From positions 186,001-250,000 of the forward strand of contig CAVZRJ010000006.1 in the NCBI GenBank assembly GCA_963777665.1: a stretch of DNA of 64,000 nucleotides, written 5' to 3'. This document shows, in pieces, positions 33,489-42,760 of the stretch (position 1 is its first letter; every line of letters begins with the position of its first letter). The DNA comes from Bog-756 sp963777665 (GTDB taxonomy: Bacteria > Actinomycetota > Acidimicrobiia > Acidimicrobiales > RAAP-2). Made by a program: the position numbers and the translations under genes. Under the pieces are notes generated by a model that ran no database searches, was not told the DNA's origin, and saw only the letters and a list, made by a program, of their open reading frames with translations.

Positions 33489-34889
33489 TCAGGATGCGGC
33501 GGCCGTCGAGGACGACAGCGGCACCGGTCGGGCCAGGGTCCAGCTGAAGGTCTCCGGGATCTCGTCGAGTGCCACGGTCGTCGACAGCTCCTCGACGGTG
33601 GGACCGACCCGGTCGGCCACCTTCTGCAGCTGGGCCTCGTCGAACCCGCCGAACACCCGGATGGCGTTGAGCCCGAGGATCCGCCGGACGTCCTCTTCGG
33701 GCATCCCCCCGAACACCCAGCGCAGGATCGGCCGGTGGACGGGTGCGGCCCCTTCGAGATGTGGGTAGTCGGCGCCCCACATGAGCCGATCGATGCCGAT
33801 CTCGTGCCGCATCTCGGCCTCGGACCGCTTCATGAGCGATCCGCCGAGGAACACGTGCCGGTCGAAGTACTCCGCAGGACGCATCTGGAGATACGAGCGC
33901 ACCGGCGCGCTCCCATGGGTGTCGAAGAACGCCTCCATGTCCCGGATCAGCGACGGCAACCACTGTGCGCCGTTCTCCGTGACGACCACCTTGAGCCTCG
34001 GATGGCGGTCGAATACCCCGCCGAAGAGCAGGAACCAGAGTGGGCGCCGGGTGAAGACGAACACCTCGTAGAGCCCGAGGAAGCCCCCGTGCTTGGCGTC
34101 GTAGAGCTGTTTGGCGTCGGTGGCGGTGCCCGACGCCCCCGTGTGCAGATTGACCACGACGTCATGGTCCTCGCAGGCGCTCCAGAGGGGTTCGTAGTAG
34201 TCGTCCGCATATCCCGGAAGCCCGGACTTGAGGGACATGGCGGGAAGCATCACCCCACCGAACAGGCCGGCGTTACGCGCCCATGCGATCTCCTCGACCG
34301 CGCGCTCCATGTCGTGGAGATCGATCGGGATGCACCCGGTGCGCCGCCCGGGGGCGGCCGCGCAGAACTCTGCCAACCACCGGTTGTACGCATGCAGGGC
34401 CGGCCAGACCGGTTCGAGCCCCTTGCTGGTCTGCCCTCCCAGGTACATCGCCGGTGAGAGGCCGCCGGCGAGCACCGGCCCGGGGAACACCACCTCGGCG
34501 TGGATCCCCTGGTCCTCGAGGTAAGCGAGCCTCCGACCGTCAGCGTCCGAGGGGAACACCCAGTCGGTGCTGTACCTGGCCAGCCAGCCGCGCGCCCGCT
34601 CCGTGTCGACCCCCATGCCCGCCAGGCGTCGGGTGGCCACCGCCCGTACTGCGTCGGGATCGTCGATCTCCCCGGGGTCGAGACCGCCGAACATGGGGAT
34701 GGCCACCGAGGAGAGATCGCCGAACGCTGCGACCGCTTCGCGGTGGGCCGGATCGACGTAGGAGAGGAACTCGTCGAGGCTGTCGGGTGCGGCGTGGGCA
34801 TCCGCCGAGACCACGACGTAGGGCTTCCCTGTTCGCAACCCCTCAAGACCTTCACCGGCCACCCGACTCACACCCTCCCGTTGCGCCAC
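33489..34889 (-). CDS. Amidohydrolase-2 family metal-dependent hydrolase
   Basis: 466 aa. N-terminal VVVSADAHAAPDSLDEFL (D-x-H type metal site), VVVNLHTGASG, RLKVVVTENGAQWLPSLI, and LMWGADYPHLEGAAP with the catalytic Asp. Close in layout to actinobacterial amidohydrolase/decarboxylase-like enzymes (the ACMSD-related group). First gene of the six-gene operon; several GTG codons (34889, 34871) could start it. Likely acts on the primary substrate of the pathway. Confidence 0.88.
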   Translation of the reverse strand: MAQREGVSRVAGEGLEGLRTGKPYVVVSADAHAAPDSLDEFLSYVDPAHREAVAAFGDLSSVAIPMFGGLDPGEIDDPDAVRAVATRRLAGMGVDTERARGWLARYSTDWVFPSDADGRRLAYLEDQGIHAEVVFPGPVLAGGLSPAMYLGGQTSKGLEPVWPALHAYNRWLAEFCAAAPGRRTGCIPIDLHDMERAVEEIAWARNAGLFGGVMLPAMSLKSGLPGYADDYYEPLWSACEDHDVVVNLHTGASGTATDAKQLYDAKHGGFLGLYEVFVFTRRPLWFLLFGGVFDRHPRLKVVVTENGAQWLPSLIRDMEAFFDTHGSAPVRSYLQMRPAEYFDRHVFLGGSLMKRSEAEMRHEIGIDRLMWGADYPHLEGAAPVHRPILRWVFGGMPEEDVRRILGLNAIRVFGGFDEAQLQKVADRVGPTVEELSTTVALDEIPETFSWTLARPVPLSSSTAAAS

Positions 34890-34965
34890 TGGGTACGCCT
34901 CTCCCCAGTGCGCACACTACCTGCGGGCCGCCTTCGACGCCGGGACCGCGGGCTACCGTGATCGC

Positions 34966-35340
34966 ATGGATTGGACAGCATGGTCGAAGCGGCTCGAGCT
35001 GGCACTCGGACCCGACGGGGACTTCCCTTCTTTGTTCGCTCCCGGCGCGCTCTTCAGCGACCCGGTCAACGAACCCACCGGCGACCTCGCGGCGATCGAG
35101 GAGATGACCGCCGCGTCGTTCCCCGACTGGCGGCAGGAGATCCTCTGGGTCCACGGCGACCACGCCGGCGGTGCCTTCGAGTGGACCGGCAGGGGAACCC
35201 TCGGCGGCACCATCCCGATCACCCTCCACGGGTGCACCGTCGTCGACGTCGACGAGGACGGGCTCGTGACCCGCTGGCGCGACTACTTCGACTTGAAGGA
35301 GATCGATACCCAGGTCGCAGGCGCGGCCGCCGACCGCTGA
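34966..35340 (+). CDS. NTF2-like/SnoaL-type nuclear-transport-factor-fold protein
   Basis: 124 aa: DGDFPSLFAPGALFSDPVNE, MTAASFPDWRQEILWVHGD, GAFEWTGRGTLGG, DEDGLVTRWRDYFDLKEIDT. The final W-x-DYFD segment is the typical SnoaL end. Divergent from the amidohydrolase operon, so it may act on the same substrate class; function otherwise unknown. Confidence 0.83.
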   Translation: MDWTAWSKRLELALGPDGDFPSLFAPGALFSDPVNEPTGDLAAIEEMTAASFPDWRQEILWVHGDHAGGAFEWTGRGTLGGTIPITLHGCTVVDVDEDGLVTRWRDYFDLKEIDTQVAGAAADR

Positions 35341-35347
35341 CGCGGAC

Positions 35348-35959
35348 CTACGACCAGTCGGGTTGCACACCGTCGCCCGACGGATCCGGACGGAAGACGG
35401 GCAGCGTGCCGAGCGCCCGGACCAGCACGGCATCGGCTCCGAGTGACGTGCGCCAGGCGGACCCCTCGGTCAACAGCGTCCCGATCGCGACCGGGGTTCC
35501 GCCCGCCCGGCGGATGAGCGCGAGCGCGGCCGTCATCGAGGCGCCGGTCGACACGATGTCGTCGACGACGACGACGCGGTGACCGCGCACCGACGTGACC
35601 CTGGCCGGGTCCATCCGGAGCATCTGGCGGCTGTCCGTCGTGATCGAGCGGACCGGTTCGGCGTAGGAGTCCCCCAGGTGGATCTTCGGGGTCTTGTGGA
35701 GGATGACGTAATCGTCCAGTCCGAGGGCACGGCTCACCTCGATGGCCAGCGGGATCCCCATGGTGGCAACCGACACGACGACCTCGGGCGAGAGTGGGGC
35801 GAGCTCGGCGGCGAGCTCCCGTCCCGCCTGATCGGCGAACGACAACCCGAGGTCGACGGTGATGAGGAGGGCGATGAGGAGGTCGTCGCCGACCGCGACC
35901 AACGGCAGATCGACCTGCTGGGAGCCGACCGTGGCCCGGTATGTGGAGGGGGCAGGCAC
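35348..35959 (-). CDS. Phosphoribosyltransferase family protein (adenine PRT-like)
   Basis: About 203 aa. The PRPP-binding loop is HRVVVVDDIVSTGASM, preceded by VVVSVATMGIPLAIEVSRALG and ILHKTPKIHLGDSY. Resembles Apt/PurR-C-type PRTases used in purine salvage or as regulatory PRPP sensors. The GTG at 35959 gives a plausible N-terminus; the open frame extends to 36055 with an Arg-rich leader that is probably not translated. Confidence 0.82.
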   Translation of the reverse strand: MPAPSTYRATVGSQQVDLPLVAVGDDLLIALLITVDLGLSFADQAGRELAAELAPLSPEVVVSVATMGIPLAIEVSRALGLDDYVILHKTPKIHLGDSYAEPVRSITTDSRQMLRMDPARVTSVRGHRVVVVDDIVSTGASMTAALALIRRAGGTPVAIGTLLTEGSAWRTSLGADAVLVRALGTLPVFRPDPSGDGVQPDWS

Positions 35960-36068
35960 CGACGAGACTCTCGCCCACCGCGGGGATCGTCGCAAGAGCG
36001 CTCTGCGCCGAGCTCCTCGACTGGCTGACCAGCGGCGGTCCACACCGGACCGCAACGTGTCGCGGAGG

Positions 36069-36530
36069 TCAGCCTTCCCGGCAGGCCGCGCAGCGCCCCA
36101 GGATGGCGAAGTGGTGGGTGTCGATCTCGAACCCGAACCGGTCCAGGGCGGACACGGCCAGGCCCGCGAACAGCTCGTCAGGCGCCGCGACCGCCGCTCC
36201 GCAGCTCTGGCAGACGAAATGGCAGTGTGCAGTGGCCGCCAGGTGGTAAGTGGCCGGTCCGTGTCCGAGGTGGGAGTGGACGATGACGCCCAGCCGCTCG
36301 AGCTCGTCCAGGTTCCGGTAGATCGTGGAAAGGGCCACGTCCGGCGCCCGGTCCTGGACCGCCTCGGCCAGATCCTCGGCCGTCTGGTGCCCGGACCGGT
36401 CGAACAGGGCCTCCAGCAGGAGCCGCCTCGGGCCGGTCACCCGTCCGCCGTGCTCGCGCACGAGGGCCAGCACGTCTTCGACGGTGTTTACTTCGTGGAG
36501 GTGCTCGTGTACGGACTGCGACCGGCTCAC
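36069..36530 (-). CDS. Fur-family regulator, probably Nur (nickel)
   Basis: 153 aa. Winged helix: VTGPRRLLLEALFDRSGHQT, PDVALSTIYRNLDELERLG; metal-binding segment HSHLGHGPATYHLAATAHCHFVCQSCG; terminal CxxC in LGRCAACREG. It is divergent from a NiCoT nickel transporter gene, and the gap has a Nur-like box at 36563-36579. Nickel-responsive Nur is therefore more likely than Fur or Zur (inference). Confidence 0.88.
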   Translation of the reverse strand: MSRSQSVHEHLHEVNTVEDVLALVREHGGRVTGPRRLLLEALFDRSGHQTAEDLAEAVQDRAPDVALSTIYRNLDELERLGVIVHSHLGHGPATYHLAATAHCHFVCQSCGAAVAAPDELFAGLAVSALDRFGFEIDTHHFAILGRCAACREG

Positions 36531-36562
36531 AGGAGTCGTATCCTAGAGCGAGCCACCCCTTC

Positions 36563-36579
36563 TTGCAAACTGTTCGCAG
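36563..36579. promoter_or_regulatory. Nur-box-like operator
   Basis: TTGCAA-N5-TCGCAG matches the Streptomyces Nur box tTGCaa-N5-ttGCAA at 10 of 12 specified positions. It overlaps the region just before a TATTCT element (36581-36586) that could be the transporter -10, and lies between the divergent Fur-family and nickel permease genes. Confidence 0.6.
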
Positions 36580-36642
36580 TTATTCTACGGTGGCGGCAGC
36601 ACTGCTCCCGACCCCCACGTCCCCCGCGGAGGAGCCCCCTCG

Positions 36643-37764
36643 ATGGCAGACCAGATGGGCCGCATCGCCACGATCCGCGACCGCCTGACACCCGAGGAAT
36701 GGACCAAGGTCGGCGGAATGGTCGCCGTGACCACCGTGCTCAACGTGACCGGTTGGTCGTTGCTCGCAGCCGCGAGCGGTCGCTACCACGTCACCAAGGT
36801 GGAGATCTTCGGATTCGGGACCGGCGTGCTCGCCTACTCGCTCGGGATGCGCCACGCCTTCGACGCCGATCACATCGCGGCCATCGACAACACCACTCGC
36901 AAGCTCATCCAGGAGGGGAAACGACCTCTCACCACCGGGTTCTGGTTCTCACTCGGCCACTCCTCGATCGTGTTCATCCTGGCGGTGCTGCTCAACCTCG
37001 GCATCCGGGCCCTCAACGGCGCGGTCAAGAACAGCGGCTCCTCGCTGCACCGATGGACAGGCATCATCGGCACGTCGGTCTCGGGCACGTTCCTGTGGGC
37101 CATCGGCCTCATGAACCTGGTCGTGCTCGTGTCGATCATCCGGGTCACCCGCGAGATCCGCGACGGTCGCTACGACGACACCGAGCTCGAGCGACAACTC
37201 CAGAACCGCGGCCTGATGAACCGGCTCCTCGGCGGCTACGCCAAGCGGATCGACCAGCCGTGGAAGATGTTCCCGGTGGGCATGCTGTTCGGGCTCGGGT
37301 TCGACACGGCCACCGAGGTCGGCTTGCTGGTCCTGGCCGGCACCGCCGTGGTCAGCGGGCTTCCCTTCTACGCCGTGCTGTCGCTGCCCATCCTCTTCGC
37401 GGCAGGCATGTGCCTCTTCGACAGCATCGACGGGTGCTTCATGAACTTCGCCTACGACTGGGCGTTCGCCAGGCCGGTCCGGAAGATCTACTACAACCTC
37501 ACCATCACCGGGCTCTCGGTCTTCATCGCCCTCTTCATCGGGACCGTCGAGATCGTCGGTCTGCTCGCCCAGGAGGGCGACCTCTCGGGTGGGTTCTGGG
37601 CGTTCCTGGCCACGTTCAACCTCAACCGGGCCGGGTTCGTCATCGTCGCCATCTTCGTGGTGACCTGGATCGTGGCGCTCGCCATCTGGCACTTCGGCGA
37701 CATCGAGCGCAAGTGGGAGGAGCAGGCCACCCGGGCCCGGGCCGGGAGGGTCGCCGTCGACTGA
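36643..37764 (+). CDS. NiCoT-family nickel/cobalt permease (HoxN/NixA type)
   Basis: 373 aa, eight predicted membrane helices. The family signature HX4DH is present as RHAFDADHIAAIDNTTRKL, with the further signatures WFSLGHSSIVF, LGFDTATEVGLL and LFAAGMCLFDSIDGCFM. Imports Ni2+ (or Co2+) at low concentration. Controlled by the divergent Nur-like regulator. No urease or hydrogenase gene is in the window, so the client enzyme is unknown. Confidence 0.94.
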   Translation: MADQMGRIATIRDRLTPEEWTKVGGMVAVTTVLNVTGWSLLAAASGRYHVTKVEIFGFGTGVLAYSLGMRHAFDADHIAAIDNTTRKLIQEGKRPLTTGFWFSLGHSSIVFILAVLLNLGIRALNGAVKNSGSSLHRWTGIIGTSVSGTFLWAIGLMNLVVLVSIIRVTREIRDGRYDDTELERQLQNRGLMNRLLGGYAKRIDQPWKMFPVGMLFGLGFDTATEVGLLVLAGTAVVSGLPFYAVLSLPILFAAGMCLFDSIDGCFMNFAYDWAFARPVRKIYYNLTITGLSVFIALFIGTVEIVGLLAQEGDLSGGFWAFLATFNLNRAGFVIVAIFVVTWIVALAIWHFGDIERKWEEQATRARAGRVAVD

Positions 37765-37800
37765 GCCGACGCGGGCTCTCGCTGGGCGGGCCGCGGCGGA

Positions 37801-38898
37801 TCAGGTCCGGTGCGAACCCCGGAACTTGTCGATCACGTCGTCCCGCCAGGCCCGCAGCACCGGGCTGTGCTCCGCGTCGGTCCGCCCCAGGCGGACGACG
37901 ACGAGGTCGAGGGCCGGGGAGATGTCGAGGTACTGACCCTCGTGCCCGGCCGCCCAGAAGGTGCCCAGGGGCTCGTCCCGGGTCCACCAGTGGGACCCGT
38001 AGAGGTGGCCGTCGTCGGGGTCCACCGACCGCGGTCTGCGCCCGTGGTCGACCCACCCCTCGGGCAGCAGACGCCGGTCTTGCCAGACGCCGTCCCGGAG
38101 GTAGAGGAGGCCGAACCGCGCATAGTCCCGGGCCGTGGCGTGCACGTAGGAGCCGGCCACCCAGGTGCCCGCCGCGTCGAAGCCCGGGCTGGCCGACCGC
38201 ATGCCGATCGGATCGAACAACCGCTCGGCAAGGAACCGCCGGTACGGCTCACCCGGGCCGATCTCCCGGGCGACGATGCCCGAGACGATGACACTGGTGC
38301 CGGTCGAGTAATGGAAGAGGGAACCCGGCGCGGCGGCAAGCGGTCGGTCAGCCGCGAAGTCGGCCATGTCGGCCTCGCCCCCGCCGTAGAGCATCTGCAG
38401 GACGTCGGAGGTGTCCGGGTTTTCGTACTCCTCGACGAAGGCGAGGCCGTCGCGCATCTCGAGGAGTTGCTGGAGGGTGATCGACCCTCTCGGGTCCCCT
38501 GCGCTCTGCCACTGGGGCACCCGGGCCTGGGCGTCGGGATCGAGCCGGCCCTCGCCGACGAGGAGGCCGACCGCTGCATGGAGCATGCTCTTGGCCATCG
38601 ACCACGAGAGCAGGGGGGTCTCCGGCCGGACCGGCTTGCCCGGGCCCTCCCACTGCGGGAGGGCGCCACCGTACCGCTCGTAGACCAGCTTCCCGCCCTG
38701 GACCACGATCACCGCGTAGGTGTCCTCCAGCGGCCCAGCGGGATCGAATGCGGCGTCCATCAGGGCGTCGAGGTCGACGCCCTGGGGCAGGGGTCCTGCG
38801 GGCCAGTCCTCTGTCGGCCAGGGCACCCCCGGCGCCTGTGGCGGCAGGGGCGGCAGCGAGGTGGTGGGTGCAGGCGGGCGGGTCAAGGGACCGAGCAT
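37801..38898 (-). CDS. Serine hydrolase of the beta-lactamase class C/esterase family
   Basis: 365 aa. Catalytic SxxK is LLSWSMAKSMLHAAVG, the Tyr motif is in FHYSTGTSVIVSG (Y-S-T), and the third box is HEGQYLDISP. The Pro-rich N-terminus lacks an obvious signal peptide, so a cytoplasmic esterase or peptidase is likelier than a resistance enzyme. ATG 38898 is used; the frame continues upstream antisense to the aldo/keto reductase and is not coding there. Confidence 0.87.
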   Translation of the reverse strand: MLGPLTRPPAPTTSLPPLPPQAPGVPWPTEDWPAGPLPQGVDLDALMDAAFDPAGPLEDTYAVIVVQGGKLVYERYGGALPQWEGPGKPVRPETPLLSWSMAKSMLHAAVGLLVGEGRLDPDAQARVPQWQSAGDPRGSITLQQLLEMRDGLAFVEEYENPDTSDVLQMLYGGGEADMADFAADRPLAAAPGSLFHYSTGTSVIVSGIVAREIGPGEPYRRFLAERLFDPIGMRSASPGFDAAGTWVAGSYVHATARDYARFGLLYLRDGVWQDRRLLPEGWVDHGRRPRSVDPDDGHLYGSHWWTRDEPLGTFWAAGHEGQYLDISPALDLVVVRLGRTDAEHSPVLRAWRDDVIDKFRGSHRT

Positions 38899-38973
38899 CG
38901 CGCGGCGACCCTGGCCCGTGCATGCCCGGCACCCCATAGGATCCCCCCCGTCGGGCACAGCGAAGGAGGCACC

Positions 38974-39939
38974 ATGGAGATGGAATATCGCCGTCTGGGC
39001 GGGTCCGGGCTCAAGGTCAGCGTGCTGTCCTTCGGGTCCTGGGTCACCTTCGGCCCCCAACTGGCCGGGGCGCTGGCCGAGGACTGCCTCGGTGCAGCGT
39101 ACGACGCGGGGGTCAACTTCTTCGACAACGCAGAGGCCTACTCGGCCGGCGAGTCCGAACGGATCATGGGCGACGCCATCGCCGCGCTCGGCTGGCCGCG
39201 CCACACCTACGTGTTGTCGACCAAGCTCTTCTGGGGGATCCACTCGAACGTCAACATGCGGAACACCCTCAACCGCAAGTACCTCATGCAGGCCCTCGAC
39301 GGGTCCCTCGAGCGCTTCGGCCTCGACTTCGTGGACCTCGTCTACTGCCACCGGCCCGATCCCGAGACCCCGATCGAGGAGACCGTGTGGGCGCTCTCGG
39401 ACCTGATCTCGTCGGGCAAGGCCCTCTACTGGGGGACCTCCGAGTGGACGGCCGAGCAGATCCGGCGGGCATGGGACATCGCCGACCGGCACCACCTGCA
39501 CAAGCCGGTCGTCGAGCAACCCCAGTACAACCTGCTGTGGCGGGACCGCGTGGAGAAGGAGTACGCCCCGCTCTACGACGGCATCGGCCTCGGCCTCACC
39601 ACCTGGAGTCCCCTTGCCTCCGGTCTCCTCTCCGGCAAGTACCTCGACGGAGTGCCGGACGGATCGCGGGCGACGCTTCCCGGCTACGAGTGGCTGGCCA
39701 ACATGCTCACCGACAAGGAGCGCAACGAGAAGGTCCGTGAGCTCGCGACCGTGGCGAAGGAGCTCGACTGCACCCTCGCCCAGTTGTCCATTGCCTGGTG
39801 CGCGAGGAATCCGCACGTGTCGTCGGTCATCACCGGAGCCAGCCGGGTGGAGCAGGTCCACGAGAACCTGGGCGCCCTCGAGGTGGTGCCCCGGCTGTCA
39901 GACGAGGTCATGTCCCGTATCGCCGCCATCGCCCGCTGA
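38974..39939 (+). CDS. Aldo/keto reductase (AKR6/K+ channel beta-subunit-like)
   Basis: 321 aa NADPH-dependent oxidoreductase. Catalytic tetrad visible: Asp in FFDNAEAYSAGESE, Tyr of the same motif, Lys in LSTKLFWG, His in VYCHRPDPETP. Cofactor region TTWSPLASGLLSGKY and SSVITGASRVEQVHENL. GGAGG precedes ATG 38974. Its 3' end overlaps the convergent membrane-protein gene by 42 bases. Confidence 0.93.
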   Translation: MEMEYRRLGGSGLKVSVLSFGSWVTFGPQLAGALAEDCLGAAYDAGVNFFDNAEAYSAGESERIMGDAIAALGWPRHTYVLSTKLFWGIHSNVNMRNTLNRKYLMQALDGSLERFGLDFVDLVYCHRPDPETPIEETVWALSDLISSGKALYWGTSEWTAEQIRRAWDIADRHHLHKPVVEQPQYNLLWRDRVEKEYAPLYDGIGLGLTTWSPLASGLLSGKYLDGVPDGSRATLPGYEWLANMLTDKERNEKVRELATVAKELDCTLAQLSIAWCARNPHVSSVITGASRVEQVHENLGALEVVPRLSDEVMSRIAAIAR

Positions 39940-40446
39940 GCCGACCCCGGGCGTCTCGTCCGGCAGGGGATGGCTCCGGGCTCGGATGAGGTGCTCGAAG
40001 TCGGCGAGGTCGCTCAGCTGCCGGTTGACCCGTCGCACCAGATACAGCGAGAAGAGTGCTCCCGGGATCTCGAAGCACACGGCCATCACCGCGGCCTCGA
40101 GGACCTGGTTGCGGTTACTGGACGTCGTCACATCAAACCAGGCGTCCACGATGAGGAGCGTGGCCGTGGCTACCGCGGGGATCTGTACCCGGGGGTCGAT
40201 GTGGAAGGCGTACCAGGCGGTGCGGATGACCGCGAACACGAGCAGCAGGTCGAATCCGATCCACGCCAGGTTGTAGTGACTGTCGACGTCCCGATGAGGA
40301 AGGGTGACCGCCAGGAACACGATCCACGGTACGAGGAAGACGCCAGCTGCCGCGTACACCCACGCCATCTGCCGGGCTTCCCGGCGGATCGCCTCGATCT
40401 CCCGCTCGTGGTCCGGTACGTCCCCAGGACGGCTGTCCGAGCTCAC
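39898..40446 (-). CDS. Four-helix integral membrane protein, unknown
   Basis: 182 aa. A charged N-terminus (DHEREIEAIRREARQ) is followed by about four helices (AWVYAAAGVFLVPWIVFLAV, LAWIGFDLLLVFAVIRTAWY, VQIPAVATATLLIVDAWFDV, LEAAVMAVCFEIPGALFSLY). No recognised catalytic motif. Overlaps the aldo/keto reductase 3' end. Confidence 0.72.
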   Translation of the reverse strand: MSSDSRPGDVPDHEREIEAIRREARQMAWVYAAAGVFLVPWIVFLAVTLPHRDVDSHYNLAWIGFDLLLVFAVIRTAWYAFHIDPRVQIPAVATATLLIVDAWFDVTTSSNRNQVLEAAVMAVCFEIPGALFSLYLVRRVNRQLSDLADFEHLIRARSHPLPDETPGVGSAGDGGDTGHDLV

Positions 40447-40516
40447 CCCGGCAGCGTACGAGCCACCGGACCGGATGGGACAAACGCCCGCTGACGGGCG
40501 AACCGGCCCTGTCGGG

Positions 40517-42637
40517 TCAGCGACGCTGGCCGCGGGGTTCGTCGAGCAGGGCGCCGCGCTTGAGGGCGACCTCCTCGAGCGCCTTCTGGGTGGCGATGCC
40601 CACCACCGTGGGGATCCGGTGCCATGACCCGTCGGCGGCGAGGGACCACGACTGGACGTCGTCGGCCAGGTTGAGTGCGAGGATCTCCTCGAGCTGCACC
40701 ACCGCGTCGGGATCGGCCACCGGGATCATGGCCTCCACCCGCCGGTCGAGGTTGCGGCGGCGAAGGTCGGCAGAGCCGATGTAGTAGATGGCGGGCCGGC
40801 CGGCGGCGCCTCCGAAGCGCAGGATCCGCGAGTGCTCGAGGAACCGGCCCACGATGGAGCGGACCCGGATCGTCTCGGACAGCCCGGGAACGCCGGGGCG
40901 CAGACAGCAGATGCCGCGGATGATGAGGTCGATCGGGACCCCGGCCTGCGATGCCCGGTAGAGCGCGTCGACAACGGCCACGTCGTCGAGGCCGTTGACC
41001 TTGATGGCGATCCGACCGTCGGGTCCGGCCGCTGCCTCGGCGTCGATGAGCTCGATGACCCGCTGGCGGATTCCCCCGGGGGAGGTGACCAGCTCCTGGT
41101 ACTGGGGGGGCTGGCTGAAGCCGGTGATGTAGTTGAAGAACCGGGTCACGTCCGCCCCGAGGGCGGGACGGGAGGAGAGCACCCCGAGATCCTCGTACAT
41201 GCGGGCTGTCTTGGGGTTGTAGTTGCCGGTGCCGACATGGCAGTAGAGCCGCACCGCGTCGCCGTCCTGACGTACGACCAGGGTCGTCTTGGCGTGGGTC
41301 TTGAGCCCCATCAGGCCGTAGATCACGTGGGCCCCCGCCTCTTCCAGCGCCCGGGCCCAGCCGATGTTGGCCTCCTCGTCGAAGCGGGCGGTGACCTCGA
41401 CCAGCACGGCCACCTGCTTGCCGCGTTCTGCGGCCCGGACCAGCGCCGCCACGACCGGGCTGTCGCCGGAGGTGCGGTAGAGACACTGCTTGATGGCCAG
41501 CACCGAGGGATCGTCGGCAGCCTCGTTCATCATCTCCTCCACCGAGGCGGAAAAGGAGTCGTAGGGGTGGTGGACGAGCACGTCCTGGCGGTCGAGGACA
41601 CTGAAGATGCTCGCGTCCTCCTCGCGCTCGACCGAGGTGAAGGCCGGAGGCACGAGGGGGTTCCACGGCTCGTCGTGGAGCTCGGGTCGGTCGAGGGCGT
41701 GGATGGCCCAGAGGCAGTCGAGGCCGAGGGCACCGGCGAACCGGTAGACGTCGTCCGGACCGAGACCCAGCTCCTCGGTCAGACGCTCGACCGGTTCCTC
41801 CGAAGTGCGCGTATCGATCTCGAGCCGGACGACCGGCAGAAAGCGGCGTCTGCGGAGCTCCTCCTGGAGAGCGAGGAGCAGGTCGTCCGCGGCGTCGTCA
41901 TCGAGCGCCAGGTCGGCGTCGCGGGTGACCCGGAAGACACAGGGTTCCCCGACGTCCATGCCGGGGAACAGCTCGTCCAGGAAGGCCACCATGATCTGCT
42001 CGAGGGGGACGAACCGATCCCCCCCTCCCGGGAGCGGCAGGAGGCGGTCGACGTTGGGCGGGACCTTGACCCGGGCGAACCGTGCGTTGTCATCCTGGCG
42101 ACTCCTCACCTCGACGCCGATGTTGAGGGAGAGGTTGGAGATATAGGGGAACGGATGGCTGGGGTCGACCGTGAGCGGGGTGACCACCGGGAGGATGAGG
42201 CGATCGAAGACCTCGTGGAGATAGGTGCGGTCTGCCGCGTCGAGGCTCGTCCAATCGCACAGCTCGATCCCCTCGACGCCGAGGGCGGGATCGATCATCT
42301 GGAGGAGGAGCGCCTCCTGTCGTCTGACCATCCGCTCGAGAGAGGCCCGGACGTCGCGGAGGAGCTGCTCGGGGGTACTGCCGTTGAGGGCGAGACTCTT
42401 GATGCCCGCCACCACCTGACGGCGCAGCCCGGCGACCTGGACCTGGAAGAACTCATCGATCCGGTCGCTGAACAGGATGAGGAACTTCACCCGCTCGAGG
42501 AGCGGGATACTGCCGTCGGCGACGAGGTCGAGCAGCCGGTCGTTGAAGTCCAGGTCAGAGAGCTGCCGGGCGAAGTACTGCGACTCGCCGCCGCGCCCCG
42601 GTCCACCGGCGGTTCCGCGGAGGGCCTCGATGCTCAC
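40517..42637 (-). CDS. ppk1: Polyphosphate kinase 1
   Basis: Reversible transfer of ATP gamma-phosphate to polyphosphate. 706 aa from GTG 42637. N-domain (QYFARQLSDLDFNDRLLDL), head domain, and two PLD-like C-domains: VHHPYDSFSASVEEMMNEAA, and the catalytic His in RLYCHVGTGNYNPKTARMYE, with the second His in VGRFLEHSRILRFG. Divergent from the pyrophosphatase gene, which would pull the polymerisation-linked reactions; the pairing makes metabolic sense. Confidence 0.96.
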   Translation of the reverse strand: MSIEALRGTAGGPGRGGESQYFARQLSDLDFNDRLLDLVADGSIPLLERVKFLILFSDRIDEFFQVQVAGLRRQVVAGIKSLALNGSTPEQLLRDVRASLERMVRRQEALLLQMIDPALGVEGIELCDWTSLDAADRTYLHEVFDRLILPVVTPLTVDPSHPFPYISNLSLNIGVEVRSRQDDNARFARVKVPPNVDRLLPLPGGGDRFVPLEQIMVAFLDELFPGMDVGEPCVFRVTRDADLALDDDAADDLLLALQEELRRRRFLPVVRLEIDTRTSEEPVERLTEELGLGPDDVYRFAGALGLDCLWAIHALDRPELHDEPWNPLVPPAFTSVEREEDASIFSVLDRQDVLVHHPYDSFSASVEEMMNEAADDPSVLAIKQCLYRTSGDSPVVAALVRAAERGKQVAVLVEVTARFDEEANIGWARALEEAGAHVIYGLMGLKTHAKTTLVVRQDGDAVRLYCHVGTGNYNPKTARMYEDLGVLSSRPALGADVTRFFNYITGFSQPPQYQELVTSPGGIRQRVIELIDAEAAAGPDGRIAIKVNGLDDVAVVDALYRASQAGVPIDLIIRGICCLRPGVPGLSETIRVRSIVGRFLEHSRILRFGGAAGRPAIYYIGSADLRRRNLDRRVEAMIPVADPDAVVQLEEILALNLADDVQSWSLAADGSWHRIPTVVGIATQKALEEVALKRGALLDEPRGQRR

Positions 42638-42760
42638 GGAACCAGACGTTAGCAAGGGGTCCTGACGCTGCCCGGACCGGATCCGCTGCCGAGGCCGGCG
42701 CACCGGCCGCGCCACAGAGGTGGGCCACAATGAGGGGGCCGACGACGAAAGGCACGGGTG

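Noticed and set aside
33475..33963. Extension of the shorter amidohydrolase to 33963
   Set aside because: The extra residues are another frame of the longer amidohydrolase gene.
35859..38291. 810-codon plus-strand frame over the regulator and nickel permease genes
   Set aside because: Arg/Pro/His-rich translation that crosses several genes; the NiCoT permease is clear in another frame.
37801..38898. Beta-lactam resistance gene
   Set aside because: Has SxxK and the class C fold but no signal peptide and an esterase-like third motif; resistance cannot be claimed.
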